The position numbers and the translations under genes are program-made. Of a stretch of 64,000 bases of DNA, positions 1-11,211 are shown piece by piece. Positions within the stretch are counted from its first letter, which is position 1; each line of letters starts with the position of its first letter. Below the pieces are notes generated by a model. It had not been told where the DNA came from. It saw only the letters and a list, made by a program, of their open reading frames with translations, and made no database searches. Origin of the DNA: Alternaria dauci (taxonomy: Eukaryota; Ascomycota; Dothideomycetes; Pleosporales; Pleosporaceae); NCBI RefSeq assembly GCF_042100115.1, contig NC_091277.1:1488001-1552000 (forward strand), in the 5' to 3' direction.

Positions 1-1
1 G

Positions 2-619
2 GGTGCCTTCCAGAACAGCGGTCAAGTCTGCGTTGCTACTAAGCGAATCTACATTCACGAGTCCATTTACAAGGAGTTCCTCGAAGAGATGGTCAACTTC
101 ACCAAAACTATCAAGCTTGGAAGCCCAGATGACGGCGACAACCTGCTCGGACCTGTTCAGAACAAGATGCAGTACGAGCGCGTTAAGCAATTCTTCAGCG
201 ACAGTAAATCCAAGGGCTACAAGTTCGCCGTTGGTGACCCCGATGTCAGCAGTGAAAAGGGTTTCTTCATCAAGCCAACCATCATCGACAACCCGCCAAA
301 CGACTCCCTCATCATCCAGGAAGAGCCATTCGGTCCCATCGTGCCTGCACAACCATGGTCCGATCTTGATGAGGTCATTGCACGTGCCAACGACACAAAC
401 ACCGGTCTTGGTGCTTGTGTGTGGGGCAAAGACGTCGAGCAGGCGCAGAAAATTGCGCGTCGCCTCGAAGCCGGCTCAGTTTTCGTAAACTCATGGGAGA
501 AGCCGACGCCACAGGCCGTATTTGGAGGACACAAGGAATCTGGAATCGGCGGCGAATGGGGAACGACCGGTCTTCTTGCGTACTGCAACCCACACGTCAT
601 ACATGTCTACAAGTCATGA
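2..619 (+). CDS. Aldehyde dehydrogenase, C-terminal part (5' end outside window)
   Basis: This is the 3' end of an NAD(P)+-dependent aldehyde dehydrogenase, which oxidises aldehydes to carboxylic acids. The frame is open from base 2 to a TGA at 617-619, giving 205 residues. The first visible residues, GAFQNSGQVCVA, match the family's active-site segment, so the Cys at visible residue 10 should be the catalytic thiol. The general-base Glu would lie upstream and is not seen. Further family marks are EEPFGPIVP, the NDTNTGLGACVW segment, GSVFVNSW and the C-terminal GGHKESGIGGEWG. No intron is needed in this part. The visible length is about 40% of a usual ALDH of roughly 480-500 residues. The subfamily and substrate cannot be told from this portion. 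Confidence 0.93.
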   Translation, partial: GAFQNSGQVCVATKRIYIHESIYKEFLEEMVNFTKTIKLGSPDDGDNLLGPVQNKMQYERVKQFFSDSKSKGYKFAVGDPDVSSEKGFFIKPTIIDNPPNDSLIIQEEPFGPIVPAQPWSDLDEVIARANDTNTGLGACVWGKDVEQAQKIARRLEAGSVFVNSWEKPTPQAVFGGHKESGIGGEWGTTGLLAYCNPHVIHVYKS

Positions 620-1441
620 TGCGACCATGTGGATGATGATGAGAGATCAGATAGATGAAACATGCTGACGATCACAACCTAACCAATACAAGAATGTTTT
701 GGAATGCTTGGAATGCTTGAAATGCTTGACTACTTTAACCTGTGGGTGATGTGGCGCAACTCGTTACGCGAAGGAACATGAAGCATTTGATAACCGGTGG
801 CTTTCATACAATCGCCTCTTCGCCTGGTGTTTGTTCTCGAAAAGGTTAGCTGATATTTACCTCTGACAGGCTTGGCGCTTGGCGCCCCGGCCGCATGGGT
901 CACACATGAAGCTTCGAACCTGGATTTCGGACCTACTGTCACGTCGCATTGTGGCACCCTACCACAGGTAACATCATTGCTTTGCTCTGCGCCGCATCAG
1001 CCCACTGTTGACCGACTTGTCGTTCGTCAGAACAACGGGACGGTTAAAGTCATACTGTTCCCGAGGTACCTTTTGCCCTCGTAATGATCTCCAGGATGGC
1101 GTTTCATGGTTTCATGAAACAATGCTCTTGAACCGGCTACCCGCCCAAATTTGACCCACCATGCAGAACCGTTCCAGGCGCATCGCGGCAGTAGCTGTTC
1201 TAGTATAAGATGAATTCGCATCCGCCGCCATCATGTATCTTCACGCCATTCGGTCATCTTCATTTCCTACATACACACACTCTCTCTATCTTTTCTTCTC
1301 TTCACACTCTTTTGGAAGCGTGCTTCCTGACATTCTTTTCCTGAGATCCCATACAGAAGCTTGCTTCTTTTCCGACTCTCCATCGATCGAACGCTTTTGA
1401 ACTCCAACCGAACCGTACCGTACCGATCGAAAACAGCAACC
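620..1441. other. Intergenic region upstream of the xylanase gene
   Basis: No gene is seen. This stretch holds the 3' flank of the aldehyde dehydrogenase gene and the promoter and 5' leader of the xylanase gene. A TATA-like TATAAG lies at 1204-1209, and a CT-rich tract (about 1258-1320) precedes the start codon, as is common in fungal leaders. Small frames here have no coding character. Confidence 0.6.
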
Positions 1442-2740
1442 ATGCATTTCCGCGGATCCTCCATCTACTTCGGCATCGTTGCCCTCTCCTCGACCACAGC
1501 TGTCCTTGGAGCCGTCGCGCCCTACGGACAATGCGGTGGTAACGGCTTCCAGGGTGAGACCGAGTGCGCTCAAGGCTGGTCTTGTGTCAAGAGCAACGAC
1601 TGGTACAGCCAGTGCGTTAGCGGTGGTGGAAATGCGCCGGCACCTCCTGCTGCTGCTACTAGCGTCACGCCGGCACCTGTCGTTCCTTCTGCCGCACCTG
1701 TGCCATCGATGAACGCTAGCGCGCCTGTTGCCGCGCCTGTTGCGGTTGCTCAGCCTGCGGCCACCAGCGCCGCTGCTGCTCCTGCAGCCAACGGCTCTAC
1801 TCCCGATGTTGCTGGAAGCGGTGCCAACGGTGCCAAGTGCTCACTCGATGCTGCATTCAAGTCGCATGGCAAGAAGTACCTCGGTGTCGCTACCGACCAG
1901 GGCGCGCTCAGCAAGGGAAAGAACAAGGAGATCATTGTCGCAAACTTTGGCCAGGTTACTCCCGAGAACAGCATGAAGTGGGATGCCACTGAGGGTACCG
2001 AGGGCAAGTTTACCCTCGACGGTGCCAACGCGCTTGTCAGCTTCGCTACCGAGAACAACAAGCTCGTCCGCGGTCACACCACCGTCTGGCACTCTCAGCT
2101 TCCTACCTGGGTTTCTTCTATTACCGACAAGACCAAGCTCGAGGAAGTCATGGTTGCTCACATCAAGAAGCTTATGAGCACGTACGCCGGCAAGGTCTAC
2201 GCCTGGGACGTGGTCAACGAGATCTTCGACGAAAGCGGTTCTTTCCGCTCTTCCGTCTTCTACAACGTTCTCGGCGAGGACTTTGTCGCTACCGCTTTCG
2301 CTACCGCCAAGGCGGCCGACCCAGAGGCCAAGCTCTACATCAACGACTACAACCTCGACAGCCCTAGCTACGCCAAGACCAAGGCCATGGCCAGCAACGT
2401 CAAGAAGTGGATTGCCGCTGGTGTTCCCATTGACGGTATTGGTTCCCAGTCCCACTTGTCTGGCAGCTGGCCCATCTCCGACTACCCCGCTGCTCTCAAG
2501 CTTATCTGCGAGTCTGCTCCCGAGTGCGCCATGACTGAGCTTGACATCAAGGGCGGTGCTGCCGCTGACTACAAGACTGCTGTCACCGCTTGCTTGGATG
2601 TTGAGAACTGTGTTGGTGTTACCGTCTGGGGTGTCAGCGACACTGACTCTTGGATCGGCGCTGCTGCCACTCCTCTGCTGTTCGACGGTAGCTTCCAGGC
2701 CAAGGAGGCTTACAACGGTCTCTGCTCCGCTCTTGCTTAG
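1442..2740 (+). CDS. Secreted endo-1,4-beta-xylanase, CBM1 plus GH10
   Basis: The 432-residue product should cleave internal beta-1,4 bonds of xylan outside the cell. The ATG at 1442 (context ACCATGC) is chosen because it opens a signal peptide ([20 protein letters not shown]) cut before a fungal cellulose-binding domain (CBM1, about residues 26-60, [21 protein letters not shown]...YSQCV). A Pro/Ala/Ser/Thr linker (about 62-128) follows, then a GH10 catalytic domain to the C-terminus. GH10 marks are WDVVNE with the acid/base Glu260, TELDIK with the nucleophile Glu366, and [11 protein letters not shown]. There is no intron. The frame stays open upstream of 1442, but that part lacks an ATG and reads as leader. 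A 329-codon antisense frame (1841-2830) is a codon-bias shadow. Confidence 0.97.
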   Translation: MHFRGSSIYFGIVALSSTTAVLGAVAPYGQCGGNGFQGETECAQGWSCVKSNDWYSQCVSGGGNAPAPPAAATSVTPAPVVPSAAPVPSMNASAPVAAPVAVAQPAATSAAAAPAANGSTPDVAGSGANGAKCSLDAAFKSHGKKYLGVATDQGALSKGKNKEIIVANFGQVTPENSMKWDATEGTEGKFTLDGANALVSFATENNKLVRGHTTVWHSQLPTWVSSITDKTKLEEVMVAHIKKLMSTYAGKVYAWDVVNEIFDESGSFRSSVFYNVLGEDFVATAFATAKAADPEAKLYINDYNLDSPSYAKTKAMASNVKKWIAAGVPIDGIGSQSHLSGSWPISDYPAALKLICESAPECAMTELDIKGGAAADYKTAVTACLDVENCVGVTVWGVSDTDSWIGAAATPLLFDGSFQAKEAYNGLCSALA

Positions 2741-2993
2741 ATGCATGGAGTGAGAGAACGAGAGCGTCCGACTAGATCTATCACCTTGGAATAGGCAACT
2801 CGGTGCTCGAAAGAGGTGTTTGTTTCTCATAGGAGATGGGATAAAATTCTATCGTATATATATCTCTACTTTGTGAAGAAGGTGAAATCCATCTTCTAAT
2901 TGATCCTTTTACTGAATCGCGTCCAACTGTATGGATCTATGCACGAACTATGTGATGATGATGAAAGGGTATCAGGTTGCGTTTCAATGGCAT

Positions 2994-5671
2994 TTACGCC
3001 ACGCCCAATCGTAGACTGACTGCCCTGCGATGAGCCTCCAATTCTTCGACGCGTGCAAGTTCCATCACAGCAGGTCCGACGTTTTCCAGTCCTTGCTTAG
3101 TAAGGTGCGAGCTGGTAATGTGCTTGACATACGACGCCAGATTGACGCCCGAGTACTGCTTGGCATAACCATATGTTGCTGATCATTGTTAGCAGAGCTC
3201 CCTTGGAGAAAAGGCTCACGATAATACTTACGTAGAGAGTGGTTAACACCAGCAGAGTAGTCGCCAACACTTTCCGGGGTCCATTCACCGATGAAGACAC
3301 TTCCAGCGTTCTCCACCATTTCTGCCACCTTCTCTGCGTCGTCGACTTGCAAGATAAGATGCTCAGGCGCATACTGGTTGCTTAGCTGCATGGCCTCCTC
3401 CATGGTGTCCACAGCAAGTGTGAAAGAGTGTTCGATTGCGCCACGAACAATATCCACTCGTGGCAGAGCAGTGGCCTGCTTGTGAAGCTCATCTTCGACT
3501 GCGTCAAGCTGCGCCTCGTTCATGCCGACTGCAATCAAAATGACCTGGGAATCGACACCATGCTCAGCTTGACTGAGAAGGTCGGATGCGACAAAGGCAG
3601 GGTTGGCATTTGCATCCGCAATGACGAGTACTTCACTCGGTCCCGCAGGCATGTCGATACTCACACCAGCGTTTGTATCATTTGAAACATGCATCTTCGC
3701 TGCCGTGACGAACTGATTTCCGGGACCGAGAATCTTGTCGACCTTGGTAACACTTTCAGTACCGTAGGCCATGGCTGCAACAGCCTGCGCGCCACCAGCA
3801 AGGACAATAGACTCTGCACCGACCTTGTGGGCACAGTAGACAACTTCCGGAGTTACTTGACCGTTGGACCGAGGTGGTGTCGCAAGAACAATCTTCTTGC
3901 AGCCAGCTACCATGGCAGGCACACCAAGCATGAGCGCGGTAGACGGAAGCACAGCTGTTCCTCCTGGCACATACAGACCGACCCTTTCGATTGGTCGAGC
4001 GAATCGTGAGCAAACAATGCCGGGCATAGTCTCTACCCTTAATGGCTTGTCCTCTTTCTGCGCAGCGTGGAACTTTCTGATGTTTTCAAAAGATATGTCG
4101 ATAGCCTTGGCTGTCTCGGGTGCCAGTTGCATAAGCTCTGGAGGGAACGGTGCTCTGAGTACAGGCGATGTCAATGATGTAGCCTTCTCGAACTTGTGCG
4201 TGTACTCTAGCAATGCGGCGTCTCCGCGGGTCTTGACTGCCTCGATTATCGGTAGACATATGTCCAGAATCTTTTGGGTCGAGCGTTGAGATGGTCGTTG
4301 TAGCGCGGCGTTGATGGTCTCGGACGGCTCGTTTGCGGTCACATAGCGCTTCATGGCAATGCGACCATCCTTCGTACCAGCCGGATCATCCTTGCTCTTA
4401 GGCACTGAAGCAGCTTCCTTGACCTCCTCTTTGGTGGCTCCGTTTGTTGTACCGTTCGTCGTTGCTGCTGCTGCTTGCGCGGCAAAGGCTGGCTTCGCAT
4501 CACCCTGTCGTCTCTTGACCTTGATGCTCTTTGCATCAAGGTTGCGCTCAACATCCTCCAATGTTACACCAGATGCAATGCACTTGGTAAGCGCAAAGTA
4601 GAAAAGATCGGCAGCTTCGAACGCGACCTCCTCTTTGGTATTCGCGTCGCATAGCTCAGTGGCCTCCTCCAGTATCTTGGCTCTCAAGAGTTGTGAGTCG
4701 TTGAAGAGTCGTGCAGTGTACGAGCCTTCCGGTGCTGAAGCCTTTCGGCTTTGAAGTGTCTTCTGGAGTTTTGACAAGCCGGTGTAGTCGCCGAAGCAGG
4801 TGGGAGTCGCGAGGTGGCAGAACCCTCTGCCCTTCTGTCGCACTACAAACTGCAAGCAGTCGCTGTCGCAGTCGAGTGCCAATGACACCAATTCTTGGAT
4901 ATCCCCGCTACTTTCGCCCTTGTACCACAATCCTCGCTTTCGGCTCTGGTATACGCCGCGACCAGTTCTCAGACTTTCTGCGACGCTCTCTTCGCTGCTG
5001 TATACAAGTCCGAGAGCGATGCCCCGCTCATCGGTGACAAGCGTCGTGAAAAGGCCGTCGGATCGGTCGCTCGTTGCGTTGGCCATGAAGAGCTTTGCGA
5101 CGCTCAATGCACTCGTCTGTTTCGAGGGGTCGACTGTAAGGTTTTCGGCAGAGATGATGGGTATCGCGTTGAGCTTAGACAGGCGTAGGGCGCTCTCGAT
5201 GTCTGGGTTCTTGAATGAGACGAAGACATTTGGTCGGTCTGTTCCGTAGTCTTTCAGCCATGCTTCCAAGTAGCCAACGTCCTCGACCAGGTGGGCGAAG
5301 ATGTCCACCTGTGTGCCTGCGATGGCTTCGATGATCTCCTCCTTTGTGTTTCCCGGCAAGCACAGAACTATCCTGTCCTGGTCGATGTTCAAGTTCTTGA
5401 GCCCGTCCAATTGCTGGCGAGTAACGAAGACCTTGGCGGCGCCGGCATCGAGGAGGGAGACGACATCCTCGATGCGTGAGACGTAAGCAACGTCGAGGTA
5501 GTTGGTAAACCGACCTACGGACTGCTTCAGATGGGGCAGGGCCTGGTCGATAGTCTCGTCGGTGACTCGTACGAATACATTGCCGATAAAGGACAATGTT
5601 TGGACATCGAGGCCTTGGCCTGCTTTTGTGTAGGTGGCCAGGTCAATTGCAGCGACCAGATTCGGTGCCAT
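2994..5671 (-). CDS. HIS4: Trifunctional histidine biosynthesis protein (phosphoribosyl-AMP cyclohydrolase / phosphoribosyl-ATP pyrophosphatase / histidinol dehydrogenase)
   Basis: This 874-residue protein carries three steps of histidine synthesis in one chain. The domain order is an N-terminal fungal region, PRA-cyclohydrolase (DSDCLQFVVRQKGRGFCHL, CFGD), PRA-pyrophosphatase (LEEATELCDANTKEEVAFEAADLFYF), and histidinol dehydrogenase (GLYVPGGTAVLPSTALM, AGPSEVLVIAD, QAEHGVDSQVIL, NQYAPEHL). Exons are 5671-3232 and 3178-2994, with a 53-bp GTAAGT...CAG intron at 3179-3231. Splicing turns the read-through tail into the family ending NHSLPTYGYAKQYSGVN...VKHIT, stopping at TAA 2994-2996. The start is the ATG at 5671 (MAPNLVAAIDL); a frame running further upstream to 5719 has only GTG. 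The gene is divergent from the epoxide hydrolase gene. Confidence 0.96.
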
Positions 5672-6365
5672 TCTGTCTGGTTTGGTGCGATGGGGACTTT
5701 GGTGACAACGCTGAAGCACAGTACATGTGTCAAGGTGTGAGTCGTGCGTAAAAAGTTCCAGAACTAGCAGATGCCAAATCGCGGGGCGATCCGCCCCACC
5801 ATGATGATGACGCCTTCGGCATCGACGCGCTTCACTCGCGTCGCACTGCCCATAAACGTCGGATTGGCGCGTACCTCTGCGTCGCTACGCTCTTCATGGG
5901 CATGACCAATGCAGTATGAATTGATCTCCCAAATTCCATATACATCCGAGAGAGGAAAACAAAAGCCCAAAGCACTTCTTTGCTGGCTGACCGTGTATAC
6001 CGAGGTCTAAATTGAAGCATTGCTAGCTCGGGGAACACAAACTCCAAGTTCAAACTCGGTGACAGCGATCTGTATCAAAGAAGACCTGAACATACAATAA
6101 ACATCCGATTACCAAGACTCGGCGAATCGGGTCCCACCGGAAGCATCTTCCTTCCAACTGGAGCATTGTTGTCGTGTAGCCCTGATTACTATGTAACAGT
6201 ACGTGCGATTACCCCACCTCTTGTGACTGCTGGCATTGGCCCAGCAAGTTTCGCTTATATGCATGTCTTCATACGAATATAAAAAGATCCACTGCGTCCT
6301 GCTCTGATCCGTTCATCCAACTACCAATCCATCAGTCTGTGCCCGTTTTCCTACCAAAAAGAAAC
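5672..6365. other. Shared divergent promoter region, HIS4 / epoxide hydrolase
   Basis: These 694 bp separate the start codons of two genes transcribed away from each other. No coding sequence is seen. The only clear core-promoter signal is a TATA box facing the epoxide hydrolase, listed separately. Confidence 0.6.
6278..6284 (+). promoter_or_regulatory. TATA box of the epoxide hydrolase gene
   Basis: TATAAAA lies 82 bp upstream of the ATG at 6366, within the context GAATATAAAAAGATCC. The spacing suits a short 5' leader and supports that ATG as the start. Assigned from sequence only. Confidence 0.55.
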
Positions 6366-7605
6366 ATGTCCTACTCACCACCCGACTCCGCAAAGCCCTT
6401 TACTCTCAACGTCTCTGACCAAGACGTCTCAGAATGGCGCCAGCTTCTTCAGCTCTCGAAGCTCGCGCCTGAAACCTGGGAGGGACGGCAAGAAGACGGT
6501 CGCTTTGGCGTATCCCGCAAGTGGCTCTCTGATGCAAAGGACTACTGGCTGAACAAGTACGATTGGCGTGCGCAAGAGAAGCATATCAACTCGTTCCCAA
6601 ACTACAAGATGCAGATTGAGAATGTCGATTTACATTTTGTTGGTCTCTTCTCTGAGAAGAAAGACGCAATTCCCATCATCTTCATGCATGGATGGCCGGG
6701 AAGTTTCATCGAGTTTCTACCACTCCTAACACTGGTCAAAGAGAAATACTCCACCAAGGACCTGCCATATCACTTGATCGTACCTTCCCTGCCTGGTTAC
6801 ACGCTCAGTACTGTACAGTCGGCCGAGAACGAGTGGACGGTGAAAGACAGCTGTCGTGTCATGAATCAGCTCATGTTGAACCTAGGCTTCGACAAGTACC
6901 TCGCACAAGGAGGAGATGTAGGAAGTTTCACAGCGCAATTCATGAACAGGTCGTACGACTCATGTGTTGGCATGCACCGTACGTCAATGGCATACCCATG
7001 GGTTCTGCAGTACTGACGTGCATCAGTAAACATGTTTAGCACCCTCTCACGACCAAACGAGGATACTCCGATGACTGCGCTGGAAAAGGAGTCGCTCGGT
7101 CATTCAATGACATGGCTCACAAGCGGAACGGCGTACGCACAGGAGCACGGAACCAGACCCAGCACGATTAGTAACGTGCTAGCATCAAACCCGCTCGCAC
7201 TTCTTGCATGGTAGGATGCATCCTCTTCGTACAGCGATGCTTTTGCTAAGATGAATCAGGATCGGCGAAAAGTTCCTGGAATGGTCGGACGAGGACCCTT
7301 CTCTCGATGAAATTCTCACCAATATTTCTCTCTACTGGTTCACGGAAAGCATCGCTCGTGGCCTTTACCCTTACCGTGAGATATTCAGTCCAAAAATAAG
7401 GGACGTCAAGCAAAATGACAAGCCCGTTGGCTTCTCGGCCTTCCCTTATGAGCTGGTTCCGGGCATTAAGAGTATCATGGAAAAGGAAGCCAATCTAGTA
7501 TTCTATAGGCGACACGAGCGCGGTGGTCATTTTGCTGCTTTGGAGAAGCCCAAAGAACTCCTCGAGGACGTTGAGGAGTTTGTTAGCAAGGCCTGGAAGG
7601 TATGA
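6366..7605 (+). CDS. Epoxide hydrolase, alpha/beta-hydrolase fold with EHN domain
   Basis: The 380-residue product resembles microsomal-type epoxide hydrolases, which open epoxides to diols. Exons are 6366-6978, 7027-7210 and 7260-7605. The two introns are 48 and 49 bp (GTACGT...CAG and GTAGGA...CAG), and the frame closes exactly at TGA 7603-7605. The N-terminal EHN-like domain (about 15-120) contains PFTLNVSDQDVSEWRQLL and DYWLNKYDWRAQEKHINSFPNY. Then come the oxyanion motif HGWPGS, the nucleophile Asp184 in GGDVGS, and the catalytic His356 in RGGHFAALEKP. There is no signal peptide or clear membrane anchor. The first ATG is at 6366 (AAACATGT). The natural substrate is not predictable. Confidence 0.93.
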
Positions 7606-9017
7606 GGTGGAACTAGCTCTTATGGTGGTGTCCATTGCGTGGAGGACGGCTGACATGATCAAGGGATCGATCGGGGCGTCGAGATTGTAGAAATGGAATT
7701 TTCCATGCACGGTGAGGGAATCCTTCAAAGGCTGTTAACTGCTCCACGACTGGGATGCGTCGTACATATTATCTGTCAGAGGATACAGTCAACTCCTTGG
7801 TCGAAATGCGTGGCGTCTTTTCTTTAGGTTCTCTCCTCTTGTTCACTAGATACTCTTGCAGAATCTATACGTGGCATTACTTCTCTCTACTAGCAGCTTT
7901 TATACCTTGCAAAGGAAGAAAACTAAGAGATAAGCCCTTGTTTAGAGAGTTTCTCTTTCTTATAGAGGCTTTTTCTGCGCCTCTTTACTTGCTTGAAAGC
8001 ACGCTACGCATTCTAACTAGGGGGGACTGTACACATACCTTGCGGAAGAAACCTTGTTCCTGTGTGACCTACCACTTGTCACTCGATGTCCGCGCGTCCA
8101 GCAGGGTCTTTTGCGAACATCGCAATTTAGGTGTAACCGCCGACATATTCTCATGAGGCTGTTTGGATCCACCATTCGCGCGGAGATCATTACTGGTTCA
8201 GCGGCAAAACTCCGCATGTCGGCGCCAACCTTGGAATGTCCCCCCCGTATGGGGCAGCCGCAGGGGAGCAGATATCGCATCGTTTGCCTCTCCACTTTCA
8301 AGCGATGCGGGCATTACACTAAATCGGGCCGAATCTCCAGGAGGGCTAACCACCCGTATGAGAACCCCCCGGAGCCCTAGGACGTTCGCTCTTTTTTGCC
8401 CGCCTCATCTCTTTGCACATGGACTTTGTCTTGAGTATGTTGATGAACCGAAACGTAGAAAATCCGATGTGCTGATTTTTAGTTATTTGTATGTATTGTC
8501 TAGTAATTGTAGCAGAATGAGCAACAGAATGAAGGCGACGTGTTGTCAAGTTAGTCGCATTCTAGGAAGCTGCAGCCCCGCTCCAGCACCGTTATCGGTA
8601 TAACATTCGGCAGCTTCTAGGGTGTAGAATCGATCAAACGCAAGGCTCCGTTGACCGTCGGCAGTTGCCAGAAACAGCACAAGGCTCGAATGGACACTGA
8701 GTCACGTGAACTTGGCTGTGTTGCCTCGGTAACTCGCCGCTTTACCCCAGCTTCTCACAAGCTCCGCATGGGTTTCCGTGTCCCCAACCTCGTTACGGCA
8801 TCCGCGAACGGCACGTCCCTGCAGCTGCATGAAAGAGCGACCCCATGTACGATCCAGCTTCTATGGTTCATTTAGTCTGCCTTAGTTCCAGGAGCGAGAG
8901 GCACTAGTGACGTGCAATGATGGAGACCCATTTTTCCTGTAGAATAAAGAGAAGAAGCATTTCCAGACTCTTGGAGGGAGACGGACAAGCAAGCTTGCTC
9001 TTCCACTTTTTTTCAAG
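7606..9017. other. 1.4-kb intergenic stretch without recognisable gene
   Basis: No gene can be supported. The part from about 7755 to 8040 is pyrimidine-rich on the plus strand, with short runs such as TTTAGAGAGTTTCTCTTTC and a purine tract TAGGGGGGAC near 8020. It may be an old retroelement remnant, but no paired terminal repeats or coding domain are visible. The last 300 bp are the promoter of the downstream esterase gene. Confidence 0.45.
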
Positions 9018-10682
9018 ATGAAGCTCAAACAACCACTCCAGAGTGCACTGCTTGTTGCATCCTCCGTCTCCGCCACTTCTCAATCCTACCCCACGACTGG
9101 CACGACACCAGCCAAATTCAGCTCCAAGTGTGCCGACGTTGCATCGGAACTCGTCATTGATGGTGCTTTCGTACACAAAGCCGAGTTTGTCCCCGCTGGC
9201 ACCAATCTGACACTGCCCATATACGACCAAACATGCGCTGAAGCATCGCCACCTGTCACGGCAGACATGTGCCGCGTCGTGCTTTGGGTCTCGACATCCG
9301 AGCGTTCTGGCATCAATATGGAGGCATGGCTTCCGGCCAACTGGACAGGGCGGTTCCTCTCCGGTGGCAATGGCGGTCTCAACGGCTGCATCAAATACGA
9401 AGACCTGGCCTACGCGTCTGGTTTGGGCTTCGCGGCTGTTGGAACAAACAACGGTCACAACGGCACGAGCGGCAGGCCATTCTACAACAACTCGGACGTT
9501 GTGGAAGATTTCGCATACCGAGCGTAAGTAGTCTTTGCCCATATTGTTCGAGTCTGACTAACCGCCCGTAGCCTTCACACCGGTGTCGTGGTCGGAAAGC
9601 AGATCACCGAAACCTTCTATGGCAAGCCGCACGACAAGTCCTTCTACCTGGGATGCTCGACCGGAGGAAGACAGGGATTCAAGATGGCCCAGGACTTCCC
9701 TGACGATTTCGACGGTATCGTCGCGGGAGCACCAGCCATCTCCTACAACAACCTCACTTCATGGAGCGGACATTTCTATACTCTCTCCGGCCCGGCAAAT
9801 GCTTCCACTTTCGTCCCGAGGTCAAAGTGGGACGTAGTCCACGCTGACGTCATGAAGCAATGCGACAAACTTGACAACTATGAAGACGGCGTCATCGAGG
9901 CTCCCTTGCATTGCAAGTACGACCCTTCTGGCTTAGCTTGTACTGAGGGCGGCAACACCAGTACCTGCCTAACAACCGAGCAGCTTGAGACGGTCAAGGG
10001 CGTCTATTCGCCGCTCTACAACGACAACGGAGACCTCGTATATCCTCGTATGCAGCCCGGTTCTGAGTCTACCGCATCTGCTGTTCTCTTGAATGGAAGT
10101 CCCTTCCCATATACAACGGATTGGTTCCGCTACGCCGTCTATAACGACCCCACCTGGGACCCAACGACACTCAACGCAGAGGACTACGACAACGCTGCAC
10201 GACTGAATCTGTTTGAAATTCAAACCTTCAAGGGTGACCTGAGCGGAGTCAAAGACCGTGGTACTAAAGTGATTCACTGGCACGGTGGGGCCGACGCCAT
10301 CATCTCATCCGAGAACTCGCCTCGGTACTACGAACATGTTTCTTCTACCATGGGCCTCTCTTCCGACAAGCTCGATGAATTCTACCGGTTCTTCTATGTC
10401 AGTGGAACTGGGCACTGCGGTGGAGGAGATGGTGCACATGCCATCGGTCAGGGCCTTGGCGAGATCAACGGTTATGAGCCTAGTCGCAACGTTCTGATGG
10501 CTCTGGTCGACTGGGTGGAAAATGGCAACGCGCCCGAGACACTGATCGGCACAAAATTTGTCAACGACACGGAGGCTCTCGGCGTTGAGTTTGAGCGTGC
10601 GCACTGCAAGTTCCCAAAAGTCAACCAGTACAAGGGCGGTAACCCGGACGTCATTGAGAGCTGGGAGTGCGTTGACCCATGA
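9018..10682 (+). CDS. Secreted tannase/feruloyl esterase family protein
   Basis: The 538-residue product belongs to the fungal tannase and feruloyl esterase family, which cuts phenolic ester bonds such as ferulate on plant arabinoxylan. Exons are 9018-9523 and 9572-10682, with a 48-bp GTAAGT...TAG intron. The N-terminus is a signal peptide (MKLKQPLQSALLVASSVSA). Catalytic candidates are Ser198 in GCSTGGRQG, Asp410 in HGGADAIIS and His450 in GTGHCGGG, in the family's order. Cysteines are plentiful and N-glycosylation sequons such as NLT, NWT and NGT occur, fitting a secreted enzyme. Whether tannin or ferulate is the preferred substrate cannot be decided. With the GH10 gene 6 kb away it suits plant-wall breakdown (inference). 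Confidence 0.94.
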
Positions 10683-11211
10683 ATCTAGTCGAAGCTTGGT
10701 AGGAGTAGATGTAGTGAAAGTGAATCAAGACATCAATTTGATATCCGACAGTATATTGTGACTCCATATACATTGTTCCAAGATCCTACATTCATCACCT
10801 GCCCACCATCGTAAGACGCATACAGAATGAATTATCCGAATTTCAAATCGCGAATTCGGAGTTTCACCGTTTTCTCACATAGAAGCTGCACTGTTGTGGT
10901 AGCCAGTGAAAGGTGAAAGGGCAGGCAGAATAAGTTTCACGCCCCAATCGGAGTACCAGTACCACAATTCTAAGCTGAACAGAATTTGACGTCAATCCAC
11001 AACTCCAGTTTTAACACCCTTTCCCTTTCCTAGTGTTGTTGGAACCATTGCATGCAACAGTTAGTTACACCCAAGCTTTGCTCAAGTGCTTTTCAACACG
11101 CCTGACATTCTAAACAATCCATCCCCGCCACACAACGCGACCCATCAACGAGTCCCTACTAACCACATCGAATCCCTTCTCACCAAATTTGTCTCCAAAC
11201 AAATCGCCAAA
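10683..11211. other. Intergenic region
   Basis: No gene is seen. It contains the 3' flank of the esterase gene and the promoter of the next gene. A coding frame open from 11086 has only a GTG at its head and is treated as leader. Confidence 0.55.

Noticed and set aside
1841..2830. A 329-codon antisense frame over the xylanase gene
   Set aside because: It mirrors the strong codon bias of the sense gene and shows no domain of its own.
7755..8040. A possible solo LTR between the epoxide hydrolase and esterase genes
   Set aside because: A TGTCAG-like start and a purine tract are present, but no matching end, flanking duplication or second repeat could be found.
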